DNA of 56,497 nt from an uncultured Clostridia bacterium (GCA_946412355.1 CAMKGX010000007.1:1-56497), one strand, 5' to 3'. Shown: positions 47,932 through 56,269, numbered from the stretch's first letter. The notes: generated from the letters alone by a model not told the origin. Numbers and translations: made by a program.

Positions 47932-48894
47932 TCAATAGCCTAATTTTCTGTCCACCAGCCGCAGCAGGGGGAGACCTTTAGCGTACCGTTCCAAATCTTC
48001 GCAGAATAACGCCACGTCTCGGTCCCGTGTCACCGCCACGGAGAAGTTGCCGGCGCAGTGGGGGGTCAAAATGAGGTTCGGCGCCGTCCACAGGGGGCTG
48101 TCCTGCGGCAGCGGCTCCGGCACCATCACGTCCAGGGCCGCCCCGGCGATGGCGCCGGCGGTCAGGGCCGCCACCAGCGCGTCCTGGTCAATGGCGGTGC
48201 CACGGCCCACGTTGACCACAATGGCGTTTTCCGGCAGCAGGGCCAGCCGTTCCCGGCTGAGTATCCCCGCCGTCTCCGCCGTGCCGGGCAGGGCCATCAC
48301 CAGGATGTCCGTCCGGGGCAAGGCATCGTCCAGGGCCGTAAAGGGCAGGGTCTCGTCAAAGTCCGGGGCGGGCTTGCCGCTGCGCCGCACGCCGCAGAGG
48401 TGGGCGGCCCCCATGGCCCGGAACCGCCGGGCTACATTGCTGCCGATGTCGCCGGTGCCCAGCACCGTCACCCGGCTGCCGTAAATGGAACCCATGGGCA
48501 CCGGGGCGTGCCACTGCCGCCGCGCCATGCTCTGGGCGTACAGGGGGTAGCGCCGCAGCAGCAGCAGCGTCACCATCATCACGTGCTCGGCGATGGTGAC
48601 GCCGTAGGCCCCGGCGGAGTTGGTGAGGAGTACCCCCGGATGGGCATACAGCCCCTCGTCCACGTAGTTGTCCACCCCGGCAAAGCTGGCGCAGAACCAC
48701 CGCAGGGCCGTCATGTCCTTCAACTGTGCCGGTTTGGGCAGACCGTAGACGATTTCATATTCCGCCGCCTGGTCCGCCGTCAGATCGTCGGCGGTGGAGA
48801 AATCCACCGCAAAGCCCGTCTTTTCCGCGGCGGCGCGGATGATTTCGCGGTGGCCTTCGTCCATAAACTGTTCCAGCACAAGGATTTTTCTCAC
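47932..48894 (-). CDS. D-2-hydroxyacid dehydrogenase (NAD(P)-dependent)
   Basis: This is a 320-aa two-domain enzyme. The dinucleotide motif is VTVLGTGDIGSNVARRF; catalytic Arg is in VVNVGRGTAIDQD, Glu in the MVPEPLP region and His in LTPHCAGN. Substrate-domain features include SFAGVDNYVD and TNSAGAYGVTIAEHVM. It belongs to the phosphoglycerate/glyoxylate-hydroxypyruvate reductase-like branch; the substrate is not fixed. I chose the GTG at 48894, with AAGGAGGG 8 bases upstream, over the ATG at 48921 (no site) and a much longer frame to 49179 that overlaps the upstream gene. It lies 23 bp after the FAD dehydrogenase gene, so the two form an operon. Confidence 0.88.
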   Translation of the reverse strand: MRKILVLEQFMDEGHREIIRAAAEKTGFAVDFSTADDLTADQAAEYEIVYGLPKPAQLKDMTALRWFCASFAGVDNYVDEGLYAHPGVLLTNSAGAYGVTIAEHVMMVTLLLLRRYPLYAQSMARRQWHAPVPMGSIYGSRVTVLGTGDIGSNVARRFRAMGAAHLCGVRRSGKPAPDFDETLPFTALDDALPRTDILVMALPGTAETAGILSRERLALLPENAIVVNVGRGTAIDQDALVAALTAGAIAGAALDVMVPEPLPQDSPLWTAPNLILTPHCAGNFSVAVTRDRDVALFCEDLERYAKGLPLLRLVDRKLGY

Positions 48895-48917
48895 GGTTTC
48901 GCCCTCCTTATATCGTG

Positions 48918-50489
48918 TCATTGTCTCTCGTCGGCCAAAAGCTGCTCGGCGCAGCGCATGCCGTCGGCGGCGGCGGACAGGATGCCCCCGGCGTAGCCCG
49001 CCCCCTCGCCGCAGGGGAGCAGCCCCCGCAGGGCCGATTGATAATCCTCTCCCCGGGGCATCCGCACCGGGCTGGAGGAGCGGCTCTCCACCGCCGTCAG
49101 CACCGCGTCGGGGTGGGCAAAGCCCGGCAGCTTGCCGTCCAGAAGGGGCAGCGCCGCTTCCAGCGATTCCGTCATCCAAGGCGGCAGGCAGTCATGCAAG
49201 TCGCACCACTTGACACCCCTTGTGTAGCTGGGGATGACCCGGCCGGGGCCTGCGGAGGGCCGGTGGAGCAAGAAATCCTCCACCCGCTGGGCCGGGGCCA
49301 CGTAGTCGCCGCCCCCCAGGGCGTAGGCGTTTGCCTCCAGCGCCCGCTGCAAGGCGTATCCCGCCAGGGGGTGGGAGGAGGGGAAGTCGTCGGGGGTGAC
49401 GCTCACCAGCAATCCGCCATTACTATTCTCTCTGTCCCGGGCGTACTCGCTCATGCCGTTGGTGACGGCCCGACCCACCTCGCTGGCCGCCGCCACCACC
49501 TGGCCGCCGGGGCACACGCAGAAGGAGAACACCCCCCGGTCGCCTACGTGGCAGGCCAGCTTATAGGTGCTGGCGGGCAGGCCGGGGTGGCCCGCCATGG
49601 CCTTGTACTGCTGCGCGTCCATATCGGCCTGCCGGTGCTCGATGCGCACGCCCATGGCGAAGGGCTTGGCCTCCATGGGCACACCGGCGGCGTACAGGGC
49701 CTCCACCGTGTCCCGGGCGCTATGGCCCAGGGCCAGGATGCACCGGCGGCAGGGCAGGGTGTAGGGGCCGTCGGGGCCTGTCACCGTCAGGGCGGACAGG
49801 TGTCCGTCCTCCGTCTGGAGGCCCGTCAGCTTGTGGCCGAAGCGAATATCCGTGCCCAGGGCCAGCAGCTCCCGCCGCAGGTTTTGGAGCATCACGTGGA
49901 GATAATCGGTGCCCACGTGGGGCTTGGCGTCATATAAAATGGTCTCCGGCGCACCGTTTTGCACCATTTCCTCCAAAATGAAGCGGTGGCGCACGTCCCG
50001 GGTGCCGGTGTTCAGCTTGCCGTCGGAAAAAGCCCCGGCGCCGCCCTCGCCGAACTGGACGTTGCACTCCGTGTCCAGCTCGCCGGTGCGCCAGAACCGG
50101 GCCACCGTTTCCTGCCGGACTTCGGCGCATTGGCCCCGTTCCAGCAGAATGGGTGGCCGCCCGCATTTGGCCAGCACCAGCGCCGCAAAGAGGCCCGCCG
50201 GCCCTGCGCCCACCACCACCGGCGGCGCGGCATCGGAGGGCGCGGCAGGGGGGAGGGTATACCGCTCCGGGGCGTAGAGGGGTGCCTTTTTCCGGGGGCG
50301 GACGCCCTTTGCCAGGGCCACCGCTACGCTGTAAACATATTTTACCTCACGCCGGGCGTCGATGGAGCGGCGGAGGATTTGGAGGGCCGTAATGTCCCCC
50401 GGCTTTACGCCCAGCGCCCGGGCCGCCCCCACCTTTAATTGGGCCGCGTCCTGCCCCGGCGACAGCGTCAGGCCGTCAATGCGCAGCAT
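48918..50489 (-). CDS. FAD-dependent dehydrogenase of the COG2509 type
   Basis: The 523-aa protein starts with a small helical/basic domain (residues 1-80: GDITALQILRRSIDARREVKYVYSVAV), followed by an FAD-binding Rossmann core, VVVGAGPAGLFAALVLA (about 92-108), then NVQFGEGGAGAFSDGKLNT, and ends GLLPCGEGAGYAGGILSAAADGMRCAE. Proteins of this widespread family are annotated as NAD(FAD)-utilizing dehydrogenases; their reaction is unknown. AAAGGAGGC precedes the ATG at 50489. It is the first gene of a two-gene leftward operon with the hydroxyacid dehydrogenase. Confidence 0.9.
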   Translation of the reverse strand: MLRIDGLTLSPGQDAAQLKVGAARALGVKPGDITALQILRRSIDARREVKYVYSVAVALAKGVRPRKKAPLYAPERYTLPPAAPSDAAPPVVVGAGPAGLFAALVLAKCGRPPILLERGQCAEVRQETVARFWRTGELDTECNVQFGEGGAGAFSDGKLNTGTRDVRHRFILEEMVQNGAPETILYDAKPHVGTDYLHVMLQNLRRELLALGTDIRFGHKLTGLQTEDGHLSALTVTGPDGPYTLPCRRCILALGHSARDTVEALYAAGVPMEAKPFAMGVRIEHRQADMDAQQYKAMAGHPGLPASTYKLACHVGDRGVFSFCVCPGGQVVAAASEVGRAVTNGMSEYARDRENSNGGLLVSVTPDDFPSSHPLAGYALQRALEANAYALGGGDYVAPAQRVEDFLLHRPSAGPGRVIPSYTRGVKWCDLHDCLPPWMTESLEAALPLLDGKLPGFAHPDAVLTAVESRSSSPVRMPRGEDYQSALRGLLPCGEGAGYAGGILSAAADGMRCAEQLLADERQ

Positions 50490-50564
50490 GGCGACGCCTC
50501 CTTTCGTTCACAAAAAAAACACAAATCCGTCATAAGATTTTAACTCTCATTTCAGTTTTCGTGG

Positions 50565-50570
50565 TATAGT
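50565..50570 (+). promoter_or_regulatory. -10 box of the htrA gene
   Basis: TATAGT preceded by GTGG, about 60 bp upstream of the ATG; I see no strong -35. Confidence 0.4.
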
Positions 50571-50629
50571 ATGAATCGTGTCAAGGATATCTTATCATAA
50601 TGGCCTTTGAAAATAAAGGAGGAATCCGT

Positions 50630-51976
50630 ATGTATAACGATGAATTCAAAGAGTATCACTACGCCCGGGGCGAGACGGCCCGGGATGAGTACAGCCCCGT
50701 GGCCGCCCCGGCGGAGACCGCGCACCAGGTGGAGCGTGGCCCCGCGCCCAGGCAGGGCCTGGGGGTGAAGGCGGTGGCCCTGGTGCTGGTGTGCGCCCTG
50801 GTATCGGGCCTGTGCGGCTTCGGCGGCGCGGCGGCCTACGGCGCCTTCCACACCAACAAGACCTCCGTCAACCAGGCGGCCCAGACCGCCGAGGAGGTGG
50901 CCGTCACCGTCAAGCAGGTGGAGAGCGGCGAGAAGATGACCCCCGCCCAGGTGTACGCCAGCACCGTCAACAGCGTGGTGTCCATCAACTCCACCGGCAC
51001 CACCTATAACGTCTTCGGCCAGCAGAGCCAGTCCTCCTCCAGCGGCACCGGCTTTATCATCACCGCCGACGGCTACATTGTCACCAACCAGCATGTGGTT
51101 TCCTGCGCCGACACCGTGCAGGTCACGCTGTACAGCGGCCAGACCTATGCCGCCACCGTTATCGGCGGCGACAGCGACTACGACGTGGCTGTCATCAAGA
51201 TCGACGCCGCCGGCTTGCAGCCCGTCACCCTGGGCAGCAGCGAAAGCGTCAACGTGGGCGACACGGTGCTGGCCATCGGCAACCCCCTGGGGGAGCTGAC
51301 CTTCTCCATGAGCCAGGGCATCGTGTCCTCGGTGAACCGTGCCATCAACGTGGACGGCACGCCCTTTAACATGATCCAGGTGGACGCCTCCATCAACCCC
51401 GGCAACTCCGGCGGCCCCCTGATGAACCTGTACGGCCAGGTGGTGGGCATCGTGTCCGCCAAGTACAGCGAGTACTCCTCCACCACCGTGGAGGGCCTGG
51501 GCTTCGCCATCCCCATTGACGATGTCACCTCCGTCATCACCGAGATCATGGAGAGCGGCTCTGTGTCCGACAAGGCCTATATGGCCATCACCTGCGGCAC
51601 CATGACCGCCGAGATGGCCGCCCAGTACCAGTATGACGTGGATACCGGTGTGTTTGTGTACAGCGTAGTGTCCGGCGGCGCCGGCGAGAAAGCGGGGCTG
51701 CGGATGGGCGACGTCATCACCAAGCTGAATGACACCGCTATCACCACCCGCACCGACCTTACCGCCGCGCTGAAGAGCTTCCGCGCCGGCGACACTGCCA
51801 CCTTGCAGGTCTACCGGGAGGGCAGCTACGTGGACGTGACCATCACCTTCGACGCCCGGCCCCAGACCACCGGCACCGAGCAGCAACAGCAGCAGCCCCA
51901 GCAGCAGTACCCCTACGGCTACCAGACCCCCGGCATGGACGATTTCTTCCGCTACTTCTTCGGCAACCGGGGCTGA
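50630..51976 (+). CDS. htrA: HtrA/DegP-like S1C serine protease
   Basis: This 448-aa membrane-anchored protease degrades misfolded proteins at the cell surface. It has a short cytoplasmic N-terminus, one membrane helix (VKAVALVLVCALVSGLCGFGGAAAYGAF, about residues 46-73), and a trypsin-like domain with catalytic His in TNQHVVS, Asp in DYDVAVIKID and Ser in NPGNSGGPL. One PDZ domain follows (GVFVYSVVSGGAGEKAGLRMGDVITKLND). It ends in a Gln-rich tract and an aromatic tail, MDDFFRYFFGNRG. AAAGGAGGA precedes the ATG at 50630. Element copy 4 follows its terminator. Confidence 0.95.
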   Translation: MYNDEFKEYHYARGETARDEYSPVAAPAETAHQVERGPAPRQGLGVKAVALVLVCALVSGLCGFGGAAAYGAFHTNKTSVNQAAQTAEEVAVTVKQVESGEKMTPAQVYASTVNSVVSINSTGTTYNVFGQQSQSSSSGTGFIITADGYIVTNQHVVSCADTVQVTLYSGQTYAATVIGGDSDYDVAVIKIDAAGLQPVTLGSSESVNVGDTVLAIGNPLGELTFSMSQGIVSSVNRAINVDGTPFNMIQVDASINPGNSGGPLMNLYGQVVGIVSAKYSEYSSTTVEGLGFAIPIDDVTSVITEIMESGSVSDKAYMAITCGTMTAEMAAQYQYDVDTGVFVYSVVSGGAGEKAGLRMGDVITKLNDTAITTRTDLTAALKSFRAGDTATLQVYREGSYVDVTITFDARPQTTGTEQQQQQPQQQYPYGYQTPGMDDFFRYFFGNRG

Positions 51977-52014
51977 CGCAACAGCTTTTTCTCATCCTTT
52001 TTCTCTCCTCATAC

Positions 52015-52049
52015 AGAAAACGCGGCTCCGAAAGGGGCCGCGTTTTCCC
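52015..52049 (+). terminator. htrA terminator, first of two identical copies
   Basis: CGCGGCTCC/GGGGCCGCG stem with A- and T-tracts. The 35 bp are identical to 52253-52287. Confidence 0.88.
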
Positions 52050-52250
52050 AGATTGTCAAAAAAAGCATCGCAGATTTCGCGCCCGCAGGCGCGAACCATT
52101 GAAATCCGAAAAAAGTGACGACATGCGCGTCACTTTTTTCACTTCTCAGGCTACGAAGTGTGCGAATAGTGCGCCAGAGGCGCACTATTCGCGCGCGCAG
52201 TAGACTGCAATCCCATTGTCAAAAAACGGCATAGCCGTTTTTTGACAGGC
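52049..52250 (+). repeat. Terminator-associated structured element, copy 4
   Basis: A 202-bp copy (CAGATTGTC...GACAGGC) following the htrA terminator with the shared polarity. It is bracketed by 35-bp identical direct repeats of that terminator (52015-52049 and 52253-52287), so terminator plus element reads as a 238-bp unit followed by a second terminator. All four hairpins are intact, with a fully paired G-C in the third stem where copies 2 and 3 have a wobble. Flank identity suggests this is the most recent copy. Confidence 0.9.
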
Positions 52251-52252
52251 TT

Positions 52253-52287
52253 AGAAAACGCGGCTCCGAAAGGGGCCGCGTTTTCCC
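52253..52287 (+). terminator. htrA terminator, second identical copy
   Basis: Exact 35-bp duplicate of 52015-52049, on the far side of element copy 4. Confidence 0.88.
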
Positions 52288-52291
52288 GTGG

Positions 52292-52320
52292 TTGTGTTTT
52301 CTGCTCCGCCGTGTTATACT
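52292..52320 (+). promoter_or_regulatory. Promoter of the AIM24-family operon
   Basis: TTGTGT (52292-52297), a 17-bp spacer and TATACT (52315-52320), starting 5 bp after the duplicated terminator. Confidence 0.6.
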
Positions 52321-52385
52321 ATAATTGTAAAATGCCCCATGGCGGGAAATTATTTTATAAATAGTATGACAAGGAGGCTTTCATC

Positions 52386-53060
52386 ATGCAGTATGAGATC
52401 AAAGGCGAGCCTATGGGCGTGGTGGTGTGCCAGCTGGATGACGGCGAGACCATGATCACCGAGAGCGGTTCCATGGTGTGGATGAGCCCCAACATGGAGA
52501 TGCAGACCTCCGGCGGCGGCGTGGGCAAGGCCCTGGGCCGCCTGTTCTCCGGCGAGAACCTGTTCCAGAACCGCTACACCGCCCACGGCAGGGGCATGAT
52601 TGCCTTTGCCAGCAGCTTCCCCGGCTCCGTCCGGGCGGTGGAAATCACCCCCGACCGCCCCGTGATCTGCCAGAAGTCCGCCTTCCTGGCGGGCACCGCC
52701 GGGGTGGAGCTGAGCACCTTTTTCCACCAGCGGGCCGGGGCCGGCTTCTTCGGCGGCGAGGGCTTCATCATGCAAAAGCTCTCCGGCCGGGGCATGGCCT
52801 TTTTGGAGATCGACGGCTCCGCCGTGGAGTATGACCTCCAGCCGGGCCAGCAGATCATCATCGACACCGGCCACCTGGCCATGTGCGACAGCACCTGCAC
52901 CATCGACGTGCAGACCGTGAAGGGCGTGAAAAACGTGCTGTTCGGCGGCGAGGGATTGTTCAACACCGTGGTCACCGGCCCGGGCCGTGTAGTGCTGCAA
53001 ACCATGAGCATGGAGGAACTGATGGGCCAGATTATCTCCCGCATCCCGCAGAAGAGCTAA
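52386..53060 (+). CDS. AIM24 / TIGR00266 family protein
   Basis: The 224-aa all-beta protein has the double-strand, Gly-rich pattern of the TIGR00266 family: GETMITESGSMVWMSPNMEMQTS, GRLFSGENLFQNRYTAHGRGMIAFASSFPGSVRAVEI, GGEGFIMQKLSGRGMAFLEIDGSAVEYDL and FGGEGLFNTVVTGPGRVVLQTM. The function of bacterial members is not established. AAGGAGG precedes the ATG. A large membrane protein gene begins 15 bp after its stop, so the two form an operon under the promoter at 52292. Confidence 0.92.
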   Translation: MQYEIKGEPMGVVVCQLDDGETMITESGSMVWMSPNMEMQTSGGGVGKALGRLFSGENLFQNRYTAHGRGMIAFASSFPGSVRAVEITPDRPVICQKSAFLAGTAGVELSTFFHQRAGAGFFGGEGFIMQKLSGRGMAFLEIDGSAVEYDLQPGQQIIIDTGHLAMCDSTCTIDVQTVKGVKNVLFGGEGLFNTVVTGPGRVVLQTMSMEELMGQIISRIPQKS

Positions 53061-53075
53061 AAGGAGTGATTTGCC

Positions 53076-54860
53076 ATGAACGTGAATTGGAATGACCCGG
53101 ATTTTCAGGGCTTTGCCAAGAAAAACCCCTTCCAGAAGGACCCCGCCGCCCCCAAAAAGGCCCGCAAGGCCATCGGCAACGCCTTTGGGCGCACGGTGAT
53201 CAACCTGGTGGTGACGGTGCTGTTCGCCGCCGTGTACTACTATGTTGTCCTGCCGCCCATCAACCTCCACAGCGGCGATTTCTACACCTTCCTGGTGCTG
53301 ACCTGCGGCGTGTACGTGCTGTGCGCCATGCTGACCTCCGGCTTCCAGGGCACCGGCGCCAAGGGCTACTTCCAGTTTTTGAAGAAGCAGTGCGCCATCC
53401 CCACCGCCCTGGCGGCGCTGGCTATCGTGGTGGCCATTGTGGGCTCCGTGGCCGGCTGGCACGTGTTCCGGGCCGCCGCCTACCGCGATTTGCTGACGGT
53501 GGAGGAGGGCGACTTCGCCGCCGAGGTGGAGGAGATATCCTACCGCCAGATTCCCATGCTGGACCGTGACAGCGCCACCAAGCTGGGCAACCGCAAGTTG
53601 GGCGAGCTGGCCGACATGGTGAGCCAGTTTGAAGTGGCGCCGGACTATACCCAGATCAACTACCAGGGCCAGCCCGTCCGGGTGACGCCCCTGGAGTACG
53701 GCGACTGGATCAAGTGGCTCAATAACCGGGCTAAGGGCCTGCCGGCGTACCTGGTCATCGACATGGTGACCCAGAACGTGGACGTGGTGCGGCTGGAGGA
53801 CGGCATCCGCTACACCACGGCGGAGCACTTTTCCCGCAACCTCTACCGCTATCTGCGGTTCCGCTACCCCACCTATATCTTTGACGCCCCCGCCTTTGAG
53901 ATCGATGAGGAGGGCAATCCCTGGTGGGTCTGCCCCCGGATGACCCGCACCGTGGGCCTCTTCGGCGGCACGGACATCATCGGCGCCGTGCTGGTGAACG
54001 CCGTCACCGGCGAGCACAGCTATTACGATGTGGCCGACGTGCCCGAGTGGGTGGACCACGTGTTCACCGCCGAGCTGATTATCCGCCAGTACGACTACCA
54101 CGGCCGGTATATCAACGGCTGGCTCAACTCCATGTTCGGCCAGCGCAACGTCACCGAGACCACCGACGGCTACAACTACATCGCCATTGACGACGACGTG
54201 TATATGTACACCGGCATCACCTCCGTGGTCAGCGACGAGTCCAACATCGGCTTCATCCTGTCCAACCAGCGCACCAAGGAGACCCGGTTCTACTCCGTGG
54301 CCGGCGCCGAGGAGTATTCCGCCATGGACAGCGCCCAGGGCCAGGTGCAGCAGATGCGCTACACCGCCACCTTCCCCCTGCTGCTGAATATCTCCCGCCA
54401 GCCCACCTATTTCATGGCCTTGAAGGACGCGGCGGGCCTGGTGAAGATGTACGCCATGGTCAACGTCAGCCAGTATCAGATCGTGGCCACCGGCGCCACC
54501 GTGGCGGAGTGCGAGAGCAACTACCGGGTGATGCTGCTGCAAAACGGCCTGATCGAGGACGACACCGCTGTCTCCCCTGCGGAACAAGAGACCCTCTACA
54601 CCGTCACCGGCACCGTGGCGGAGATCCGCTCCGCCGTAGTGGAGGGCAACACCCACTATTACCTGCGGATAACCGGCGATGACCGCTGGTTTGAGGGCTC
54701 CGTGTCCGACGCGGCGGTGCTGCCCCTTGTAAACGTGGGCGACAAGGTGGAGCTGGTGATCTACGCCGCCGCCGGCGGCGTGGCCGAGCCCATCCACAGC
54801 GCCACCGTGGTGACGCCCGCCTCCGCTGTGACCCCCGCCGCCGTGACCCCCGGCGAATAA
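53076..54860 (+). CDS. Hypothetical membrane protein with large extracytoplasmic domain
   Basis: This is a 594-aa protein. After a polar, Lys/Pro-rich start (residues 1-38) there are three hydrophobic helices (about 39-61, 68-90 and 107-129). A soluble region of about 465 residues, probably outside the cell, follows. It contains YGDWIKWLNNRAKGLPAYLVIDM, FDAPAFEIDEEGNPWWVCP, GLFGGTDIIGAVLVNAVTGEH and GYNYIAIDDDVYMYTGITS, and ends in an OB-like segment and a Val/Thr/Pro-rich tail. I do not recognise a named family. AAAGGAG precedes the ATG. Cotranscription with the AIM24-family gene suggests a shared envelope role, which is inference only. Confidence 0.8.
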   Translation: MNVNWNDPDFQGFAKKNPFQKDPAAPKKARKAIGNAFGRTVINLVVTVLFAAVYYYVVLPPINLHSGDFYTFLVLTCGVYVLCAMLTSGFQGTGAKGYFQFLKKQCAIPTALAALAIVVAIVGSVAGWHVFRAAAYRDLLTVEEGDFAAEVEEISYRQIPMLDRDSATKLGNRKLGELADMVSQFEVAPDYTQINYQGQPVRVTPLEYGDWIKWLNNRAKGLPAYLVIDMVTQNVDVVRLEDGIRYTTAEHFSRNLYRYLRFRYPTYIFDAPAFEIDEEGNPWWVCPRMTRTVGLFGGTDIIGAVLVNAVTGEHSYYDVADVPEWVDHVFTAELIIRQYDYHGRYINGWLNSMFGQRNVTETTDGYNYIAIDDDVYMYTGITSVVSDESNIGFILSNQRTKETRFYSVAGAEEYSAMDSAQGQVQQMRYTATFPLLLNISRQPTYFMALKDAAGLVKMYAMVNVSQYQIVATGATVAECESNYRVMLLQNGLIEDDTAVSPAEQETLYTVTGTVAEIRSAVVEGNTHYYLRITGDDRWFEGSVSDAAVLPLVNVGDKVELVIYAAAGGVAEPIHSATVVTPASAVTPAAVTPGE

Positions 54861-54877
54861 AGACAAAGCCAACAAAG

Positions 54878-54910
54878 AAATGACCACCGCCATTCCGGCG
54901 GTGGTCATTT
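54878..54910 (+). terminator. Terminator of the AIM24-family operon
   Basis: AAATGACCACCGCC/GGCGGTGGTCATTT, 14-bp stem with a 5-nt loop. Confidence 0.85.
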
Positions 54911-54921
54911 TGCGTCTCTAT

Positions 54922-55017
54922 ATGAATCGCCGCATCATGCGCCGCAGCGCAATTCATGTGCCGCAGGCACAATTCACGGCAAATTGCCAATTCATGCGCC
55001 CTTGGGCGCAATTCATT
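54922..55017. repeat. Array of small hairpins separated by AATTCAY
   Basis: Four different short palindromes alternate with the constant spacer AATTCAT or AATTCAC: GCGC-CGCA-GCGC, GTGCC-GCA-GGCAC, GGCAA-A-TTGCC and GCGCCC-TT-GGGCGC, at a period of about 18-21 bp. An ATGAAT at 54922 mirrors the spacer at the far end. The last spacer (55011-55017) overlaps the ackA stop codon, so read on the minus strand the array begins at that stop codon. Confidence 0.75.
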
Positions 55018-56209
55018 TGGCCAGCGCCAGGGTATCCCGGGCGATCATCAGCTCCTCATTGGTGCAGATGGCGGCCACGGTGACACGGCTGCCGGGGGCG
55101 GAGATGTCGTTGATCTCCAGGCCGCGGCGCTGGTTCTTCTCCTGGTCGATTTGAACGCCCAGGAACTCCAGGCCCTGGCAGACCTCGCCGCGGGTCAGAG
55201 GATCGTTCTCACCGATGCCGCCGGTGAACACGATGGCGTCCAGCCCGCCCATGGCGGCAGCGTAGGCGCCGATGTACTTGCGAATCTGGTAGGCCAGCAT
55301 ATCCACCGCCAGCTGGGCCCGGGGATTGCCGCTCTGGGCGGCGGCGCGGACGTCGCGGTTGTCGCTGCTGACGCCGGACACGCCCAGCAGGCCGGACTTC
55401 TTGTTCATCACCGCGTCCACTTCGGCGGCGGTCATGCCGGTCTGCTGCATGAGATAGCCGGGGATGGAGGGGTCCATGTCGCCGGAGCGGGTGCCCATCA
55501 GCAGGCCGCCCAGGGGGGTCATGCCCATGCTGGTATCCAGCACCTTGCCGCCGTCCACCGCGGCGATGGAGGAGCCGTTGCCCAGGTGGCAGGTGACGAT
55601 CTTCACGTCCTCGGGCTTCTTGCCCAGATAGTTGGCCATGGCCAGGGACACGTAGCGGTGAGAGGTGCCGTGGAAGCCGTAGCGGCGCACACCGTACTTC
55701 TCGTAGTACTCATAGGGCAGGCCGTACATATAGGCCCGGGCGGGCATGGTGGCGTGGAAGGCGGTGTCGAACACCAGCACGTTGGGGATCTTGTCGCCAA
55801 ACACCTTGCGGGCGCAGCGCAGGCCCTGGACGCCGGCGGGGTTGTGCAGGGGGGCCAGGGGGGACAGCTTCTCGTATTCGGCGATGACCTCATCGGTCAC
55901 CAGCACGCTCTCGTGGAAGGCCTCGCCGCCATGGACGCCCCGGTGGCCGATGGCGCCGATCTCGCTGACGTCGTTGATGGCCTTGCCCTCGCCGGAGGTC
56001 ATCTTCTCCACCACCTTGTTGAAGGCCTCCACATGGGTGGGCATGGGGCAGGTCTCGGTCCACTTCTGACCGTCCTTCTGATGGGTGATGCAGCTGCCCT
56101 CGTCGCCGATGCGCTCGCACAGACCCTTGCACAGCAGCTTCTCATCGTTCATGTCGATGAGCTGATACTTCAGGGAAGAGGAACCGCAGTTGATGACCAG
56201 AATGTTCAT
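55013..56209 (-). CDS. ackA: Acetate kinase
   Basis: The 398-aa ASKHA-fold kinase interconverts acetyl phosphate plus ADP with acetate plus ATP, the ATP-yielding step of acetate fermentation. Seen: N-terminal NCGSSSLKYQL (residues 7-17), HRGVHGGEAFHESV, the acetate-binding and ATP loops HGTSHRYVS, CHLGNGSSIAAVDGGKVLDTSMGMTPLGGLLMGTRSGDMDP, and IVFTGGIGENDPLTR. Length is standard. AAGGAGAC precedes the ATG at 56209. The phosphotransacetylase gene is not adjacent within the window; a flavodoxin-family gene lies upstream in the same direction. The AATTCAY hairpin array starts at its stop codon. Confidence 0.97.
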   Translation of the reverse strand: MNILVINCGSSSLKYQLIDMNDEKLLCKGLCERIGDEGSCITHQKDGQKWTETCPMPTHVEAFNKVVEKMTSGEGKAINDVSEIGAIGHRGVHGGEAFHESVLVTDEVIAEYEKLSPLAPLHNPAGVQGLRCARKVFGDKIPNVLVFDTAFHATMPARAYMYGLPYEYYEKYGVRRYGFHGTSHRYVSLAMANYLGKKPEDVKIVTCHLGNGSSIAAVDGGKVLDTSMGMTPLGGLLMGTRSGDMDPSIPGYLMQQTGMTAAEVDAVMNKKSGLLGVSGVSSDNRDVRAAAQSGNPRAQLAVDMLAYQIRKYIGAYAAAMGGLDAIVFTGGIGENDPLTRGEVCQGLEFLGVQIDQEKNQRRGLEINDISAPGSRVTVAAICTNEELMIARDTLALAK

Positions 56210-56269
56210 AAAAATGTCTCCTTCTTTTGTGATTTCAAGTAAAATGTACGCCTTGCGGCGAAAATGCGC

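Noticed and set aside
48895-49179. 95-residue N-terminal extension of the D-2-hydroxyacid dehydrogenase
   Set aside because: It overlaps the upstream dehydrogenase gene, is low-complexity Arg/Gly-rich, and a GTG with AAGGAGGG at 48894 gives the family length.
52350-54908. 852-codon minus-strand ORF opposite the AIM24 and membrane-protein genes
   Set aside because: Antisense shadow; composition is Gly/His/Val-rich and there is no translation start signal.
54922-55017. CRISPR array at the AATTCAY-spaced repeats
   Set aside because: The repeat is only 7 bp, the variable parts are palindromes of 11-14 bp rather than ~30-bp unique spacers, and no cas gene is present.
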